Numbered from the stretch's first letter, positions 7,843-15,564 are shown. The stretch: DNA of 26,025 bases from DATHSN01 sp035464115 (GCA_035464115.1 DATHSN010000163.1:1-26025), one strand, 5' to 3'. Notes: generated by a model from the sequence alone, not told the origin. A program made the numbers and translations.

Positions 7843-7974
7843 TCAGTCGAGCGGCGCGATCACCGAGCGTTCCGGTGGCTCGAGCGGCGCTCCCGCCCGG
7901 TAGCCGGCCGTGACCGCACCGTCGGCGAGGCGACGGGAGCACTTGTCACGCACGAGGACGAGCTGCGGGAGCAC
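7843..7974 (-). CDS. Possible leaderless 43-residue protein ahead of the Mrp operon
   Basis: An open frame of 43 codons begins with a GTG at 7974, exactly six bases after a TATGAT hexamer, so a transcript could begin on the start codon. Most codons end in G or C, as in the flanking genes. The product starts MLPQLVLVRDKCSRRLADG and ends PPERSVIAPLD. It has one cysteine, no membrane helix and no family I recognise. It ends 57 bases before the D3 gene. An in-frame GTG at 8001 would add nine residues but would lie upstream of the proposed promoter. It may instead be a 5' leader without a product. Confidence 0.35.
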   Translation of the reverse strand: MLPQLVLVRDKCSRRLADGAVTAGYRAGAPLEPPERSVIAPLD

Positions 7975-7980
7975 CGGGCA

Positions 7981-8008
7981 ATCATACGATCTGCCATGCA
8001 CGTCTCCA
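7981..8008 (-). promoter_or_regulatory. Putative promoter of the Mrp operon (leaderless)
   Basis: On the minus strand there is a near-consensus -10 hexamer TATGAT (7981-7986) and a TGGAGA at 8003-8008, four of six matches to TTGACA, separated by 16 bases. The expected transcription start coincides with the GTG at 7974. It lies in the divergent gap between the Mrp operon and the methyltransferase. Confidence 0.5.
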
Positions 8009-8075
8009 CCGTGGTGCGTCCCCGGCGCCGCATCGGTGGCACCCTGGACACCTGACGATCCGAGGAGACGCAGCG

Positions 8076-8696
8076 ATGACCACGAGCAGCTTCGACGAGC
8101 GGGCGGCCACGTGGGACGACGACCCCGCGAAGGTGGCGCGCTCCCGCGAGGTCGCCGAGGCCATCGCCGCCGCGGTGCCCGTCGACCGCACGACCCGGAT
8201 GCTCGAGTACGGGGCGGGCACCGGGCTCGTCACCCAGGCGCTGCGCGATGCCGTCGGCCCGGTCATCCTCGTCGACACCTCGGCGGGCATGCGCGCCGTC
8301 ATCGACGCCAAGATCGCCGCCGGCGCCCTCCCCGACGCCCGCGTCTGGGACGTCGACCTGGCCACCCAGCCGCCGCCCGACGAGCAGGTCGACCTGGTCG
8401 TCACCGTCATGGCCATGCACCACGTCACCGACATCGACCGCGTGCTCGCCGCCTTCGCCGAGCTGCTCGTCGACGGCGGTCACCTCTGCGTGGTCGACCT
8501 CGAGGAGGAGGACGGCTCGTTCCACGGCGAGGGCTTCGACGGCCACCACGGGTTCGCCCCCGACGACCTGGCCGACCGGCTGACCCGGGCCGGCTTCACC
8601 GACGTCGGCATCGACACCGTCCACCACATCGAGCGCGACGGCGGCACCTACCCGGTGTTCCTGGCCACCGGCACCCGGGTGGCGCGCCCCTCCTGA
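8076..8696 (+). CDS. Class I SAM-dependent methyltransferase
   Basis: 206 residues from the ATG at 8076, with GAGGAG eight bases upstream. The N-terminus FDERAATWDDDP is typical of small Rossmann-fold methyltransferases. Motif I is MLEYGAGTG (residues 42-50), an acidic residue follows strand 2 (ILVDTSAGM), and motif IV-like VVTVMAMHHVTD follows. These bind S-adenosylmethionine. The substrate cannot be inferred. The gene is divergent from the Mrp operon and converges on the DoxX gene, with 12 bases between their stops. Confidence 0.9.
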   Translation: MTTSSFDERAATWDDDPAKVARSREVAEAIAAAVPVDRTTRMLEYGAGTGLVTQALRDAVGPVILVDTSAGMRAVIDAKIAAGALPDARVWDVDLATQPPPDEQVDLVVTVMAMHHVTDIDRVLAAFAELLVDGGHLCVVDLEEEDGSFHGEGFDGHHGFAPDDLADRLTRAGFTDVGIDTVHHIERDGGTYPVFLATGTRVARPS

Positions 8697-8708
8697 CCGA
8701 CCGACGGG

Positions 8709-9221
8709 TCAGGAGCGCTCGGGCCGCCAGAACACCGCGAGCAGGGCGACGGCGCCCCCGATGCCGGGCACTGCGGCCAGGGCCAGGCCGCTCGCCCCCG
8801 AGAACACGTCGAGGTCGAGCGCGGCGTCGAGCGACCACTCGCCGGCCCCGAGCGCGCCGAGCGAGAGGCTCAGCGCGGCGAGCACCATCACGTACTCCCA
8901 GCCCTCGCCCGGCCGGAAGATGAAGAACCCGTTGCCGCGGTGGTTGGTGACCCACGCCACGACCATCACGCCGAGCGCCCCGCCGGCGGCGAGCGACGTG
9001 CCGAGGCCGATGATGAGCAGGACCCCGGCCACCACCTCGGTGATGCTCGCCGTCCAGGCGTGCAGCCAGCCGGGCCGCATGCCGAGCGATTCGAACCACC
9101 CGGCCGTGCCGCTGATCTTGCCGCCGCCGACGATGTGGTTGACCCCGTGGGCGAGCATCACCGCGCCGAGCGCGACGCGCAGGACGGTCAGCGCCAGGTC
9201 GACCGCGGCGGCGTCGCTCAT
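8709..9221 (-). CDS. DoxX-family membrane protein
   Basis: 170 residues with four hydrophobic helices in the DoxX pattern: LRVALGAVMLAHGVNHI, then AWTASITEVVAGVLLIIGLG, then a helix ending VTNHRGNGFF, then GWEYVMVLAALSLSLGALG and GEWSLD. The family is widespread and its role is poorly defined; it is variously linked to thiosulfate oxidation or thiol/redox stress. The ATG at 9221 has no clear Shine-Dalgarno; instead the stop of a nine-codon frame overlaps it (ATGA), suggesting coupled translation. The dynamin gene ends 47 bases upstream on the same strand, so read-through is possible. Confidence 0.88.
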   Translation of the reverse strand: MSDAAAVDLALTVLRVALGAVMLAHGVNHIVGGGKISGTAGWFESLGMRPGWLHAWTASITEVVAGVLLIIGLGTSLAAGGALGVMVVAWVTNHRGNGFFIFRPGEGWEYVMVLAALSLSLGALGAGEWSLDAALDLDVFSGASGLALAAVPGIGGAVALLAVFWRPERS

Positions 9222-9247
9222 GGCGCGGTCGGGGCGGTGGCGGGCAC
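9218..9247 (-). CDS. Possible nine-residue leader ORF coupled to the DoxX gene
   Basis: GTG at 9247 opens a frame encoding MPATAPTAP. Its TGA overlaps the DoxX ATG in the sequence ATGA. A -10-like CAGGAT lies exactly six bases before the GTG (9254-9259). A leaderless micro-ORF could load ribosomes that reinitiate on doxX, which lacks its own Shine-Dalgarno. The same arrangement occurs before uppP. This is inferred from spacing only. Confidence 0.3.
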   Translation of the reverse strand: MPATAPTAP

Positions 9248-9253
9248 GACGGC

Positions 9254-9259
9254 ATCCTG
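9254..9259 (-). promoter_or_regulatory. Weak -10-like hexamer before the DoxX leader
   Basis: CAGGAT on the minus strand retains the A at position 2 and the T at position 6 of the -10 consensus and sits six bases before a GTG. No convincing -35 element. It would allow DoxX expression independent of the dynamin genes. Confidence 0.25.
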
Positions 9260-9268
9260 ACACGGCGG

Positions 9269-10723
9269 TCAGGCCGATGCGACGAGGTGCTCGCAGAGGT
9301 GGACGGCGACGCGGGCGGCCTCGACCACGGCGCGATCCGACATGGGGTTCTCGGCTCGCGCCTGCCACTGGCCGAGCGCGGCGAGCGCGGCGGCGCGCGT
9401 GGCATCGGGGGACGCGTCGGGATCGAGACCGAGCCGAGCGGTCACCGGTCCGCCGCCGGCCAGGCGCTCGAGGGCGTCGAGCTCGACCTCGCGCACGCGC
9501 AGCGCGCCCCCGCGGACGGCGTCGAGGAGGCGGATCTCGAGCAGCTCGCGAGCGCTGGCCGTGATCCGCTCGATCTCCCGGTCGACCCGGGCCGCCACCT
9601 CGCCGGGCAGCGACGGGGCCATCGCCTCGAGGGTGGCGAGCAACGAGCGGGCCTTCAAGGTGTCGGCACGGGCCCCGAAGCGCTCGACCAGGACGCGCCG
9701 GAGCTGCTCGATGCCCGAGACCTCCAGCAACGAGCGCGACAGCTCGGCGCTGGAGTCCACGCCCCCGACGGCGAGCCGCGCCATGGCGTGGCGGACACCG
9801 AACCACCCGAGGCGGTCGAGCAGGTCGTCGCGCTCCACCGCCGTGACCGGCAGCGCGGGGTCGTCGACGAGGAACCGGTCGGCGGTGAGCAACAGCTCGT
9901 CGCGACGCTCGGCGTCGAGCTCGGCGAGGCGGGCGAGCAGACGGAACTCCCGCTCGGCGAGCGTGGCACCGGCGACGGCGACCAGACCGGCGACCGGGAG
10001 CACCGTCTGGACGAGCCGCCGCAGCTTGGGTTCGCGTCGGTACCGGTCGGCGATGCGGGTCGCGGAGTCCATGGCGTCGAGGCGGCACGCGCCCACCTCG
10101 TCGGCCCGGGCGAGCACGCCGATGGCGTTCACGGGCGTCGGCCGGGCGAGGGCGTCGTCGTGGAAGGCCTCGAGGAACCGCACGTCGCTCGCGTGGGCGT
10201 GGCGCATCAGGTAGACGACGGCGTCGACCTCGGTGGGGCGCCCGTCGTCGGGGGCGAGCAGGGCCGTCGTCCGCCCCGAGACGTCGATCGAGATGGAGTC
10301 GATCCCGGGGGTGTCGACCAGGGTCATCGTCCGGAGCCGCGACGACGGCCACTCGACGTCGAGGCGGGCGATGTCGTCGGCGGGGGTGCCGGCCAGGTCG
10401 ATGACGAGCGCCCCGTCGTCGCGGCTGAAGCGGGCCGGCCGCGGGAGGCCGTCGATGGGGTGCACGGTGACCCGGTAGGTGATCCCGTCGTGGTACCAGG
10501 TGACGATCCGGGTGCACTCGCCGACGTCGGTGGGGGCCAGCTCCTCTCCCACGAGTGCGTTGAGGAGGGTCGACTTGCCCGCCTTCACCCGACCGGCGAT
10601 CGCGACCCGCAGCGGCTCGTCGAACCGCTCGAGGCCATCCCGCAGCGCCGCCGCCGCCGGGTGGTCGCCCACCTCGGCGACGGTGCCCTGCGCGAGGGCG
10701 CGGACCTCGTCGGCGAAGCTCAA
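9269..10723 (-). CDS. Dynamin-like GTPase (second of tandem pair)
   Basis: 484 residues if translation begins at the TTG at 10723, which overlaps the preceding stop in TTGA and has a GGAG upstream. Longer in-frame sequence upstream is arginine-rich antisense to the neighbouring gene. G1 P-loop is GRVKAGKS (44-51). A conserved threonine follows in GECTRIVTWY (G2). G3 is LVDTPGID. G4 is degenerate, LARADE in place of TKxD. The helical remainder has no obvious membrane segment. Tandem actinobacterial dynamins such as IniA/IniC of mycobacteria and DynA/DynB of Streptomyces act together in membrane maintenance or septation. This gene is the partner that may lack its own membrane anchor. Confidence 0.88.
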   Translation of the reverse strand: MSFADEVRALAQGTVAEVGDHPAAAALRDGLERFDEPLRVAIAGRVKAGKSTLLNALVGEELAPTDVGECTRIVTWYHDGITYRVTVHPIDGLPRPARFSRDDGALVIDLAGTPADDIARLDVEWPSSRLRTMTLVDTPGIDSISIDVSGRTTALLAPDDGRPTEVDAVVYLMRHAHASDVRFLEAFHDDALARPTPVNAIGVLARADEVGACRLDAMDSATRIADRYRREPKLRRLVQTVLPVAGLVAVAGATLAEREFRLLARLAELDAERRDELLLTADRFLVDDPALPVTAVERDDLLDRLGWFGVRHAMARLAVGGVDSSAELSRSLLEVSGIEQLRRVLVERFGARADTLKARSLLATLEAMAPSLPGEVAARVDREIERITASARELLEIRLLDAVRGGALRVREVELDALERLAGGGPVTARLGLDPDASPDATRAAALAALGQWQARAENPMSDRAVVEAARVAVHLCEHLVASA

Positions 10724-12576
10724 GCGGAGGACGCTCCCGCCTCGGGGCCACCCACCAGGTCGAGCGCACGGGCCCGCAACGCCGCGATCCGAGCCAGCTC
10801 GGCCTCGACGTCGGCGAGCCGCCGGCCGCGCTGGTCGCTCGCCGTCCGCTCGGCCTCCTGAGCGGCGCGCAGCGCCTCGTTGGTGGAGCGCTGCAGCTGC
10901 TTGGCGCGGTCCGCCCACGAGTCGCGCAGGTCGCGCTGGACCCGGCGCAGGGCGTCGCGGCTCTCCTTGCCGACGGCGAAGCTCACCTCGTCGACGTACT
11001 TGCGGTAGGTCTGCTTGGCCGTCTGGCGGCGCTGGGCGAGCTGGCGCTGCTGCTCCTCGCGCTGCTGCTTGCGGCCCATGGCCAGCCCGATGGCCACGCT
11101 CACCGGGGCGATCAGGGTGATGCCGACCATGCTGGCCAGCATCCCGAACATGAGCATCCCCCCGTAGCCACCGCGCAGGACCCCCAACGCGGTGTTCACC
11201 AGGTTCGTTCTCGTGACGTCGAGCTCGAGGTCGATGCGGATCCCCTCGAGCGACGGGAGCGGTCCGTCACCGAGGAGGTCGAGGGCTGCGTCGGCCTCCT
11301 CGGCGAAGAGGGCGGCGATGCGCGCCGACAGCGCCGCGGCCTGGTCCACGAGCACGGCGTGGTTGGCGGCCACCTCGTCGGCGACCACCCGCCGGAGCCA
11401 CGGGTCGAACTCCTCCCAGATGTCGACCGGGTCGGCCGCCTCGATGCGGGTGTCGGCCTCGGCGAGGATGTGACGGAACCGAGCCCGCAGGTCGTGGTCG
11501 ACGTCGGAGGTGAGGTCGGTGACCCCGTCGTTCAGGGCCGTCTGCCACCGGGCGCCACTCGACTCGAGCTGAGCGGCACGGGCCCGAGCCCGCTCGAGCT
11601 CGGCGACGAGCGCGGCGATGGCGGCCGGGTCGGCGAGGGCTCGGCGCTCGGCGTCGAACTCGACGGCGAGCTGGTCGCACACCCCGGCCACGTCGTGGGC
11701 GGCGGCGGCGACCTCGGCGGCATCGGACCGCGCGAGCACGTCGTCGCGCAGCCACCCGATGAGCGCGGGGTAGCCCGACTCCTCGTTGAGGGCCGGGTCG
11801 CTGCGCTCGATGGCCTGCTGGCGCACCACGGCCGACAGGGGGAAGAGCGGCAGGTCGAGGCCCGCGGCGGCGAGGTGTCCCCGGTCGAGCTCGGCGACGC
11901 GGTGGCGCCGCGGCTGGAGGTCGGTCTTGGTGAGCGCCACGCACACGTGAGCGCAGCGATCTGCGGCCCGGCGCAGGGCGGCGAGCTCGGATTGGGTGAG
12001 CTCCTGGGAGGCGTCGGTGACGAAGACGGCGGCGTGCGCCACCGCCAGCGACCCCAGCGCGGCCGCGGCGTGCTCGCCCGCCAGTCCACCGACCCCAGGG
12101 GTGTCGACGAGGCGCAAGCCGGAGGCGAGCAGCCGGCGGGGCACGGTGACCTCGACCGACGTCACGGGCGTCGACCCCGCCCGGCCGGTGACGAGTGCCG
12201 GCACCTCCTCGGGGGCGAGCGGTGAGGGCCCGTCGGCCGACAGCGCGACGGCCTGCACCGTCTCGCCGAAGCGGACGGTGGTGGGCACGGCCGTGGCGAT
12301 GTCGTCGTCGACGGGGCACACGCTCGTGCCGAGCAACGCGTTGACGAGGGTGCTCTTGCCCTGCTTGAACTCGCCGATCACCACCACCGCGACGCCCGGG
12401 TCGAGCAGCCGGCGTCGACGGTCCTCGACCCGCCGGGCGAGATCGTCGCGCCCGTAGGCCCCGCACGCGGTGAGGGCCAGATCGACGACCTGGGTGGCCG
12501 CGTCGAGGTGCGGCCGTCCCTGCTGCGGTGCGGTCGGCGCGCCGACGGTTCCACCCTCCCCGGATGCGGTCCCCAC
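10720..12576 (-). CDS. Dynamin-like GTPase with membrane hairpin (first of tandem pair)
   Basis: 618 residues from the GTG at 12576, six bases after a TACACT hexamer and without a Shine-Dalgarno. An ATG at 12684 would run through the divergent promoter and into the Hsp70-like gene, so I reject it. G1 is GEFKQGKS (68-75), G2 threonines are in ATAVPTTVRFG, G3 is LVDTPGVGGL and G4 is ALTKTDLQ. A hydrophobic paddle-like stretch follows in the C-terminal third (MLMFGMLASMVGITLIAPVS, continuing VAIGLAMG), then a basic/Gln-rich coiled coil (AQRRQTAKQTYRKYV onward). This is the architecture of bacterial dynamin-like proteins that remodel or tether membranes. The next gene overlaps it by four bases, so the pair is co-translated. 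Confidence 0.9.
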   Translation of the reverse strand: MGTASGEGGTVGAPTAPQQGRPHLDAATQVVDLALTACGAYGRDDLARRVEDRRRRLLDPGVAVVVIGEFKQGKSTLVNALLGTSVCPVDDDIATAVPTTVRFGETVQAVALSADGPSPLAPEEVPALVTGRAGSTPVTSVEVTVPRRLLASGLRLVDTPGVGGLAGEHAAAALGSLAVAHAAVFVTDASQELTQSELAALRRAADRCAHVCVALTKTDLQPRRHRVAELDRGHLAAAGLDLPLFPLSAVVRQQAIERSDPALNEESGYPALIGWLRDDVLARSDAAEVAAAAHDVAGVCDQLAVEFDAERRALADPAAIAALVAELERARARAAQLESSGARWQTALNDGVTDLTSDVDHDLRARFRHILAEADTRIEAADPVDIWEEFDPWLRRVVADEVAANHAVLVDQAAALSARIAALFAEEADAALDLLGDGPLPSLEGIRIDLELDVTRTNLVNTALGVLRGGYGGMLMFGMLASMVGITLIAPVSVAIGLAMGRKQQREEQQRQLAQRRQTAKQTYRKYVDEVSFAVGKESRDALRRVQRDLRDSWADRAKQLQRSTNEALRAAQEAERTASDQRGRRLADVEAELARIAALRARALDLVGGPEAGASSA

Positions 12577-12582
12577 GCCGCA

Positions 12583-12588
12583 AGTGTA
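12583..12588 (-). promoter_or_regulatory. -10 hexamer of the dynamin operon
   Basis: TACACT on the minus strand lies exactly six bases upstream of the GTG at 12576, predicting a leaderless transcript. No clear -35 element. The divergent promoter of the Hsp70-like gene lies about 40 bases away. Confidence 0.45.
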
Positions 12589-12627
12589 CGGGCGGCGTCG
12601 ACCCGGCTCGGCGGAGGTGTCGAGCGG

Positions 12628-12633
12628 TAGCCT
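12628..12633 (+). promoter_or_regulatory. -10 hexamer of the Hsp70-like gene
   Basis: TAGCCT on the plus strand predicts a transcription start near 12640 and a leader of about 25 bases that includes AGGAG before the ATG at 12665. The same hexamer is found upstream of the heliorhodopsin gene. Confidence 0.4.
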
Positions 12634-12664
12634 GCGCGCGCCCGTCGAACGACCCAGGAGCGTG

Positions 12665-14710
12665 ATGGCGTACTTCCTCGGCATCGATCTCGGAACGACC
12701 TACACCGCGGCTGCGATCTCCCGGGAGGGTTCGGCCTCCGTCGTGAACCTGGGCAACCGTGCCCCGGTGGTGCCGTCGGTCGTGCTGCTGCGCGACGACG
12801 AGTCGATCCTCACCGGCGAGGCGGCGGTGCGGCGCGCCGCCACCGAACCCCAGCGGGTGGCTCGCGAGTTCAAGCGCCGCATGGGTGACCCCACGCCGAT
12901 CATCGTCGGTGGGTCGCCGTACTCCGCCGATGCGCTCACCGCGTCGCTCCTGCGGTGGGTCGTCGAGAAGGTCACCGAGGTCGAGGGCAGCCCGCCGACC
13001 GGCATCGCGGTGTCGTATCCGTCGAACTGGGGTGAGTACAAGCAGGACCTGTTGCGCCAGGCGATCGCGCGCGCCGACCTCGACGGCGTGGTGATGGTCA
13101 CCGAGCCCGAAGCGGCCGCCATCCACTACGCCTCCCAGGAGCGCGTCGAGGCCGGCTCGGTGATCGCGGTGTACGACCTCGGCGGCGGCACGTTCGACGT
13201 GGCGGTGCTGCGCAAGACCGAGTCGGGCTGGGAGGTGCTCGGCGAACCTCAGGGCATCGACCGGCTCGGCGGCATCGACGTCGACGAGGCCGTGTTCCGC
13301 CACGTGGTCGACGCCACCGACGGCGTCATCACCGAGCTCGACCCCGACGATCCTGCGGCGCTCGCCGCCGTCGCCCGGTTGCGCCAGGAGTGCGTCGAGG
13401 CCAAGGAGGCGCTGTCGTCCGACACCGACGTGCTCATCCCGGTGCTGCTCCCGAACCTGCAGACCGAGGTCCGCCTCACCCGGGCCGAGCTCGAGCAGAT
13501 GGTGCGCCCCGCGCTCGCCGACACGATCACCACCATGGGCCGGGCGCTGCGGTCGGCGGGTGTCGAGCCCGAGCAGGTCGACGCCGTGCTCCTGGTGGGC
13601 GGGTCGTCGCGCATCCCGCTGGTCGCGCAGCTCGTCGGCTCGGCGCTCAGCCGCCCGGTGGCGGTCGACGCCCACCCCAAGCACGGCATCGCCCTCGGCG
13701 CAGCGATGGTGGCCGCCGAGGCCGACCGGGCCGGCACCGCTCCCGTCGCCGCACCCCTCCCGCCGCCCCCGGTCGCGCCTCCGGTCGCTGCACCCGTTCC
13801 GCCGCCCCCGGTCGCGCCCCCGCCCGTCACCGCGCCGCCCACTCCCCCGCCGGTCGCCGCCCAGCCCACCGAGCCGGACCCCGTCGTGGCCGCATCGCCG
13901 CCAGCACCGATCCTCGACCCGCCTCGCGGGCGGTCGGGGCCACCGCTCGGGCTCATCGCCGCAGCGGTGCTCGCGGTGCTGGTGGTGGCGGTCGTCGCGG
14001 TGGCCGCGCTCGGCGGCGGCGGCGACGACGACGACGTGGTCGCCGCCGAGCCCGTCGGCAACGAGGCGCCGGCCGCCACCACGGCGCCACCAGCCGAGGA
14101 CACGTCGACCACGTCCGTCACCGCCGCGCCACCAGTCGAGGACACGTCGACCACCGACCGCGCCTACGACGACGCCATCCGCGCCAACTTCATCGACGCG
14201 TGCGTCGTCGAAGGCACCCCCGACGGGTGCGAGCGGGTGCTCCAGTGCATCGAGGGTCAGCTCACCCAGGCCGAGTTCATCCAGGAAGAGGCCGAGGCGA
14301 CGGCCACCGGCGTGATGTCGGACCGGCTCAGCGACGTGGTGTCCGACTGTCTCGCCCGAGCGACCGCGCCGGTCCCGGATGGTCCCTTCGTGGCGCTCGA
14401 CGCGGTCGTCGTCGACGGCGGCCTCTACCGCGTCAGCTACGAGGTGTTCGGCTTCGAGCCCCGGATCGACGGCGGCCCCGACTCGTTGCACCTGCACCTC
14501 TTCCTGGACACCACCGCACCCGAGAACGCCGGCGTCGACGGCAACCCTCCGGGCGAGTGGTACATCACCGACGCACCATCGACCGACGTCACGTCGTTCG
14601 GGCCGGCGAACCGGGGGGCGGCCACCCAGATGTGCGTGGTCGTCGCCAACGTCGACCACTCGGTGCACGACCCGGAGTCGGGCACCTGCGTGGCCCTGCC
14701 CGACTCCTGA
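12665..14710 (+). CDS. Hsp70-type ATPase fused to a membrane helix and exported domain
   Basis: 681 residues from the ATG at 12665, with AGGAG upstream. Residues 1 to about 350 form an actin-like Hsp70 nucleotide-binding domain: GIDLGTTYTAA (6-16), TEPEAAAIHYA, YDLGGGTFD (170-178) and VLLVGGSSRIP (308-318). The substrate-binding domain of DnaK is missing. Instead there is a Pro/Ala/Val linker (about 360-427), one helix (LGLIAAAVLAVLVVAVVAVAAL, about 428-449), an acidic patch, a Thr/Pro stalk with a repeated APPxEDTSTT, and a domain of about 210 residues with six cysteines. With ATPase inside and cysteines outside, the protein could couple a cytoplasmic nucleotide cycle to an envelope event. 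It is divergent from the dynamin pair. It is not a general chaperone DnaK. Confidence 0.92.
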   Translation: MAYFLGIDLGTTYTAAAISREGSASVVNLGNRAPVVPSVVLLRDDESILTGEAAVRRAATEPQRVAREFKRRMGDPTPIIVGGSPYSADALTASLLRWVVEKVTEVEGSPPTGIAVSYPSNWGEYKQDLLRQAIARADLDGVVMVTEPEAAAIHYASQERVEAGSVIAVYDLGGGTFDVAVLRKTESGWEVLGEPQGIDRLGGIDVDEAVFRHVVDATDGVITELDPDDPAALAAVARLRQECVEAKEALSSDTDVLIPVLLPNLQTEVRLTRAELEQMVRPALADTITTMGRALRSAGVEPEQVDAVLLVGGSSRIPLVAQLVGSALSRPVAVDAHPKHGIALGAAMVAAEADRAGTAPVAAPLPPPPVAPPVAAPVPPPPVAPPPVTAPPTPPPVAAQPTEPDPVVAASPPAPILDPPRGRSGPPLGLIAAAVLAVLVVAVVAVAALGGGGDDDDVVAAEPVGNEAPAATTAPPAEDTSTTSVTAAPPVEDTSTTDRAYDDAIRANFIDACVVEGTPDGCERVLQCIEGQLTQAEFIQEEAEATATGVMSDRLSDVVSDCLARATAPVPDGPFVALDAVVVDGGLYRVSYEVFGFEPRIDGGPDSLHLHLFLDTTAPENAGVDGNPPGEWYITDAPSTDVTSFGPANRGAATQMCVVVANVDHSVHDPESGTCVALPDS

Positions 14711-14740
14711 TCAGGCCCCGACCGCGCACCGCGAGACCGC

Positions 14741-15529
14741 TCAGTCGCCGAGCGACCCCCCGTAGATCTGCCAGGCCAGCACCGACTTCGCGCCGAGGCT
14801 GAGCACCAGGTAGGCCTTCTCGCCGAACACGTAGTCGGACCACCGGCTGATGCCGCGGTACTGCAGCCACTGGTTGAACCCGAAGCTGAAGAAGAACAGC
14901 AGCTGGGCGAAGAAGATGCCGTAGACGAAGCCGGGGACCTCGTCGGCACCCACCAGGTTGGTGGCGATGGCGAGCCACGGTGCGAGCCCCACCAGGGTGC
15001 CGAACCAGAACGGCAGCATGGTGGTCGTCTCGCGCCCGGGCGGGTTCATCCGCTCCTGGATCCAGCCGAACAGGATCATGGCCACGTTGGCGCCGGCGAT
15101 GGCGATGACGCCGGTGATGTCGGTGATGCCCGAGTACGACGCGATGAGCAGCACCATCAGCGTCGCGCTGAAGGAGTACTCCACCCAGCGGAACCGGTTG
15201 ATGCCGGCGCGCAGGTCGGCTTCGTAGGTGCCCCGGGCGACCGTCCCGGTGAGCAGGTGGTCGAGGGCCGCGAGCCCGAGGAACACGGCGATGGCCACGC
15301 CGATGCGGATGTCGACCAGGCCCTCGGGGGTGGGGGTGCGGGTGCCCGGCGGGCCCTCGGGGTAGGTCGACGTGAGGGTGATGGCGAAATCGCTGGCGAG
15401 CACCAGGATGAGCACCGCCTGGGCGGCGTGGAGCACGGTGAGCCCGATGTTCCACGTGCGCAGGTTGGCGAGGCGTTCGGGGGTGACCCCGGAGGCGGTC
15501 GGGCCCGGCCGTGAGGCGGTCGATGACAT
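14741..15529 (-). CDS. Heliorhodopsin
   Basis: 262 residues, seven hydrophobic helices. Strong landmark matches to heliorhodopsin 48C12 as I remember it: VLHAAQ (H34), ALDHLL (H91), the GPPGT segment after helix 1, FRWVEYSFSATLM with the counter-ion glutamate (E117), MILFGWIQE, LPFWFG, VPGFVYGI and YLVLSLGAKSVLAWQI with the retinal lysine (K248). The N-terminus is expected inside the cell, inverted relative to type 1 rhodopsins. The family is light-sensitive with a long photocycle; pumping has not been shown for most members and the role is debated. ATG at 15529 has AGGAG seven bases upstream. No retinal-synthesis gene is in the window. It converges on the Hsp70-like gene, 30 bases apart. Confidence 0.96.
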   Translation of the reverse strand: MSSTASRPGPTASGVTPERLANLRTWNIGLTVLHAAQAVLILVLASDFAITLTSTYPEGPPGTRTPTPEGLVDIRIGVAIAVFLGLAALDHLLTGTVARGTYEADLRAGINRFRWVEYSFSATLMVLLIASYSGITDITGVIAIAGANVAMILFGWIQERMNPPGRETTTMLPFWFGTLVGLAPWLAIATNLVGADEVPGFVYGIFFAQLLFFFSFGFNQWLQYRGISRWSDYVFGEKAYLVLSLGAKSVLAWQIYGGSLGD

Positions 15530-15564
15530 GGGGGATCTCCTCGTGGCGGACGAACGTCCTTCGG

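Noticed and set aside
12577..12684. Longer start (ATG at 12684) for the first dynamin gene
   Set aside because: It would place the start inside the divergent Hsp70-like gene and run through both promoters; the added residues look noncoding, and GTG 12576 has a well-placed -10.
11267..14668. 1133-residue minus-strand frame
   Set aside because: It crosses the Hsp70-like gene antisense and the dynamin gene in another frame. Its composition is Arg/Gly/His-biased and no domain is recognisable. GC-rich codon use suppresses stops in shadow frames.
12665..14710. Housekeeping DnaK chaperone
   Set aside because: The substrate-binding domain is absent, there is no grpE/dnaJ neighbour, and a membrane helix plus exported domain replaces it.
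14711..14740. Possible bidirectional terminator between the Hsp70-like and heliorhodopsin genes
   Set aside because: Only a 4-bp CGCG-CAC-CGCG stem is present and there is no T-tract on either strand.
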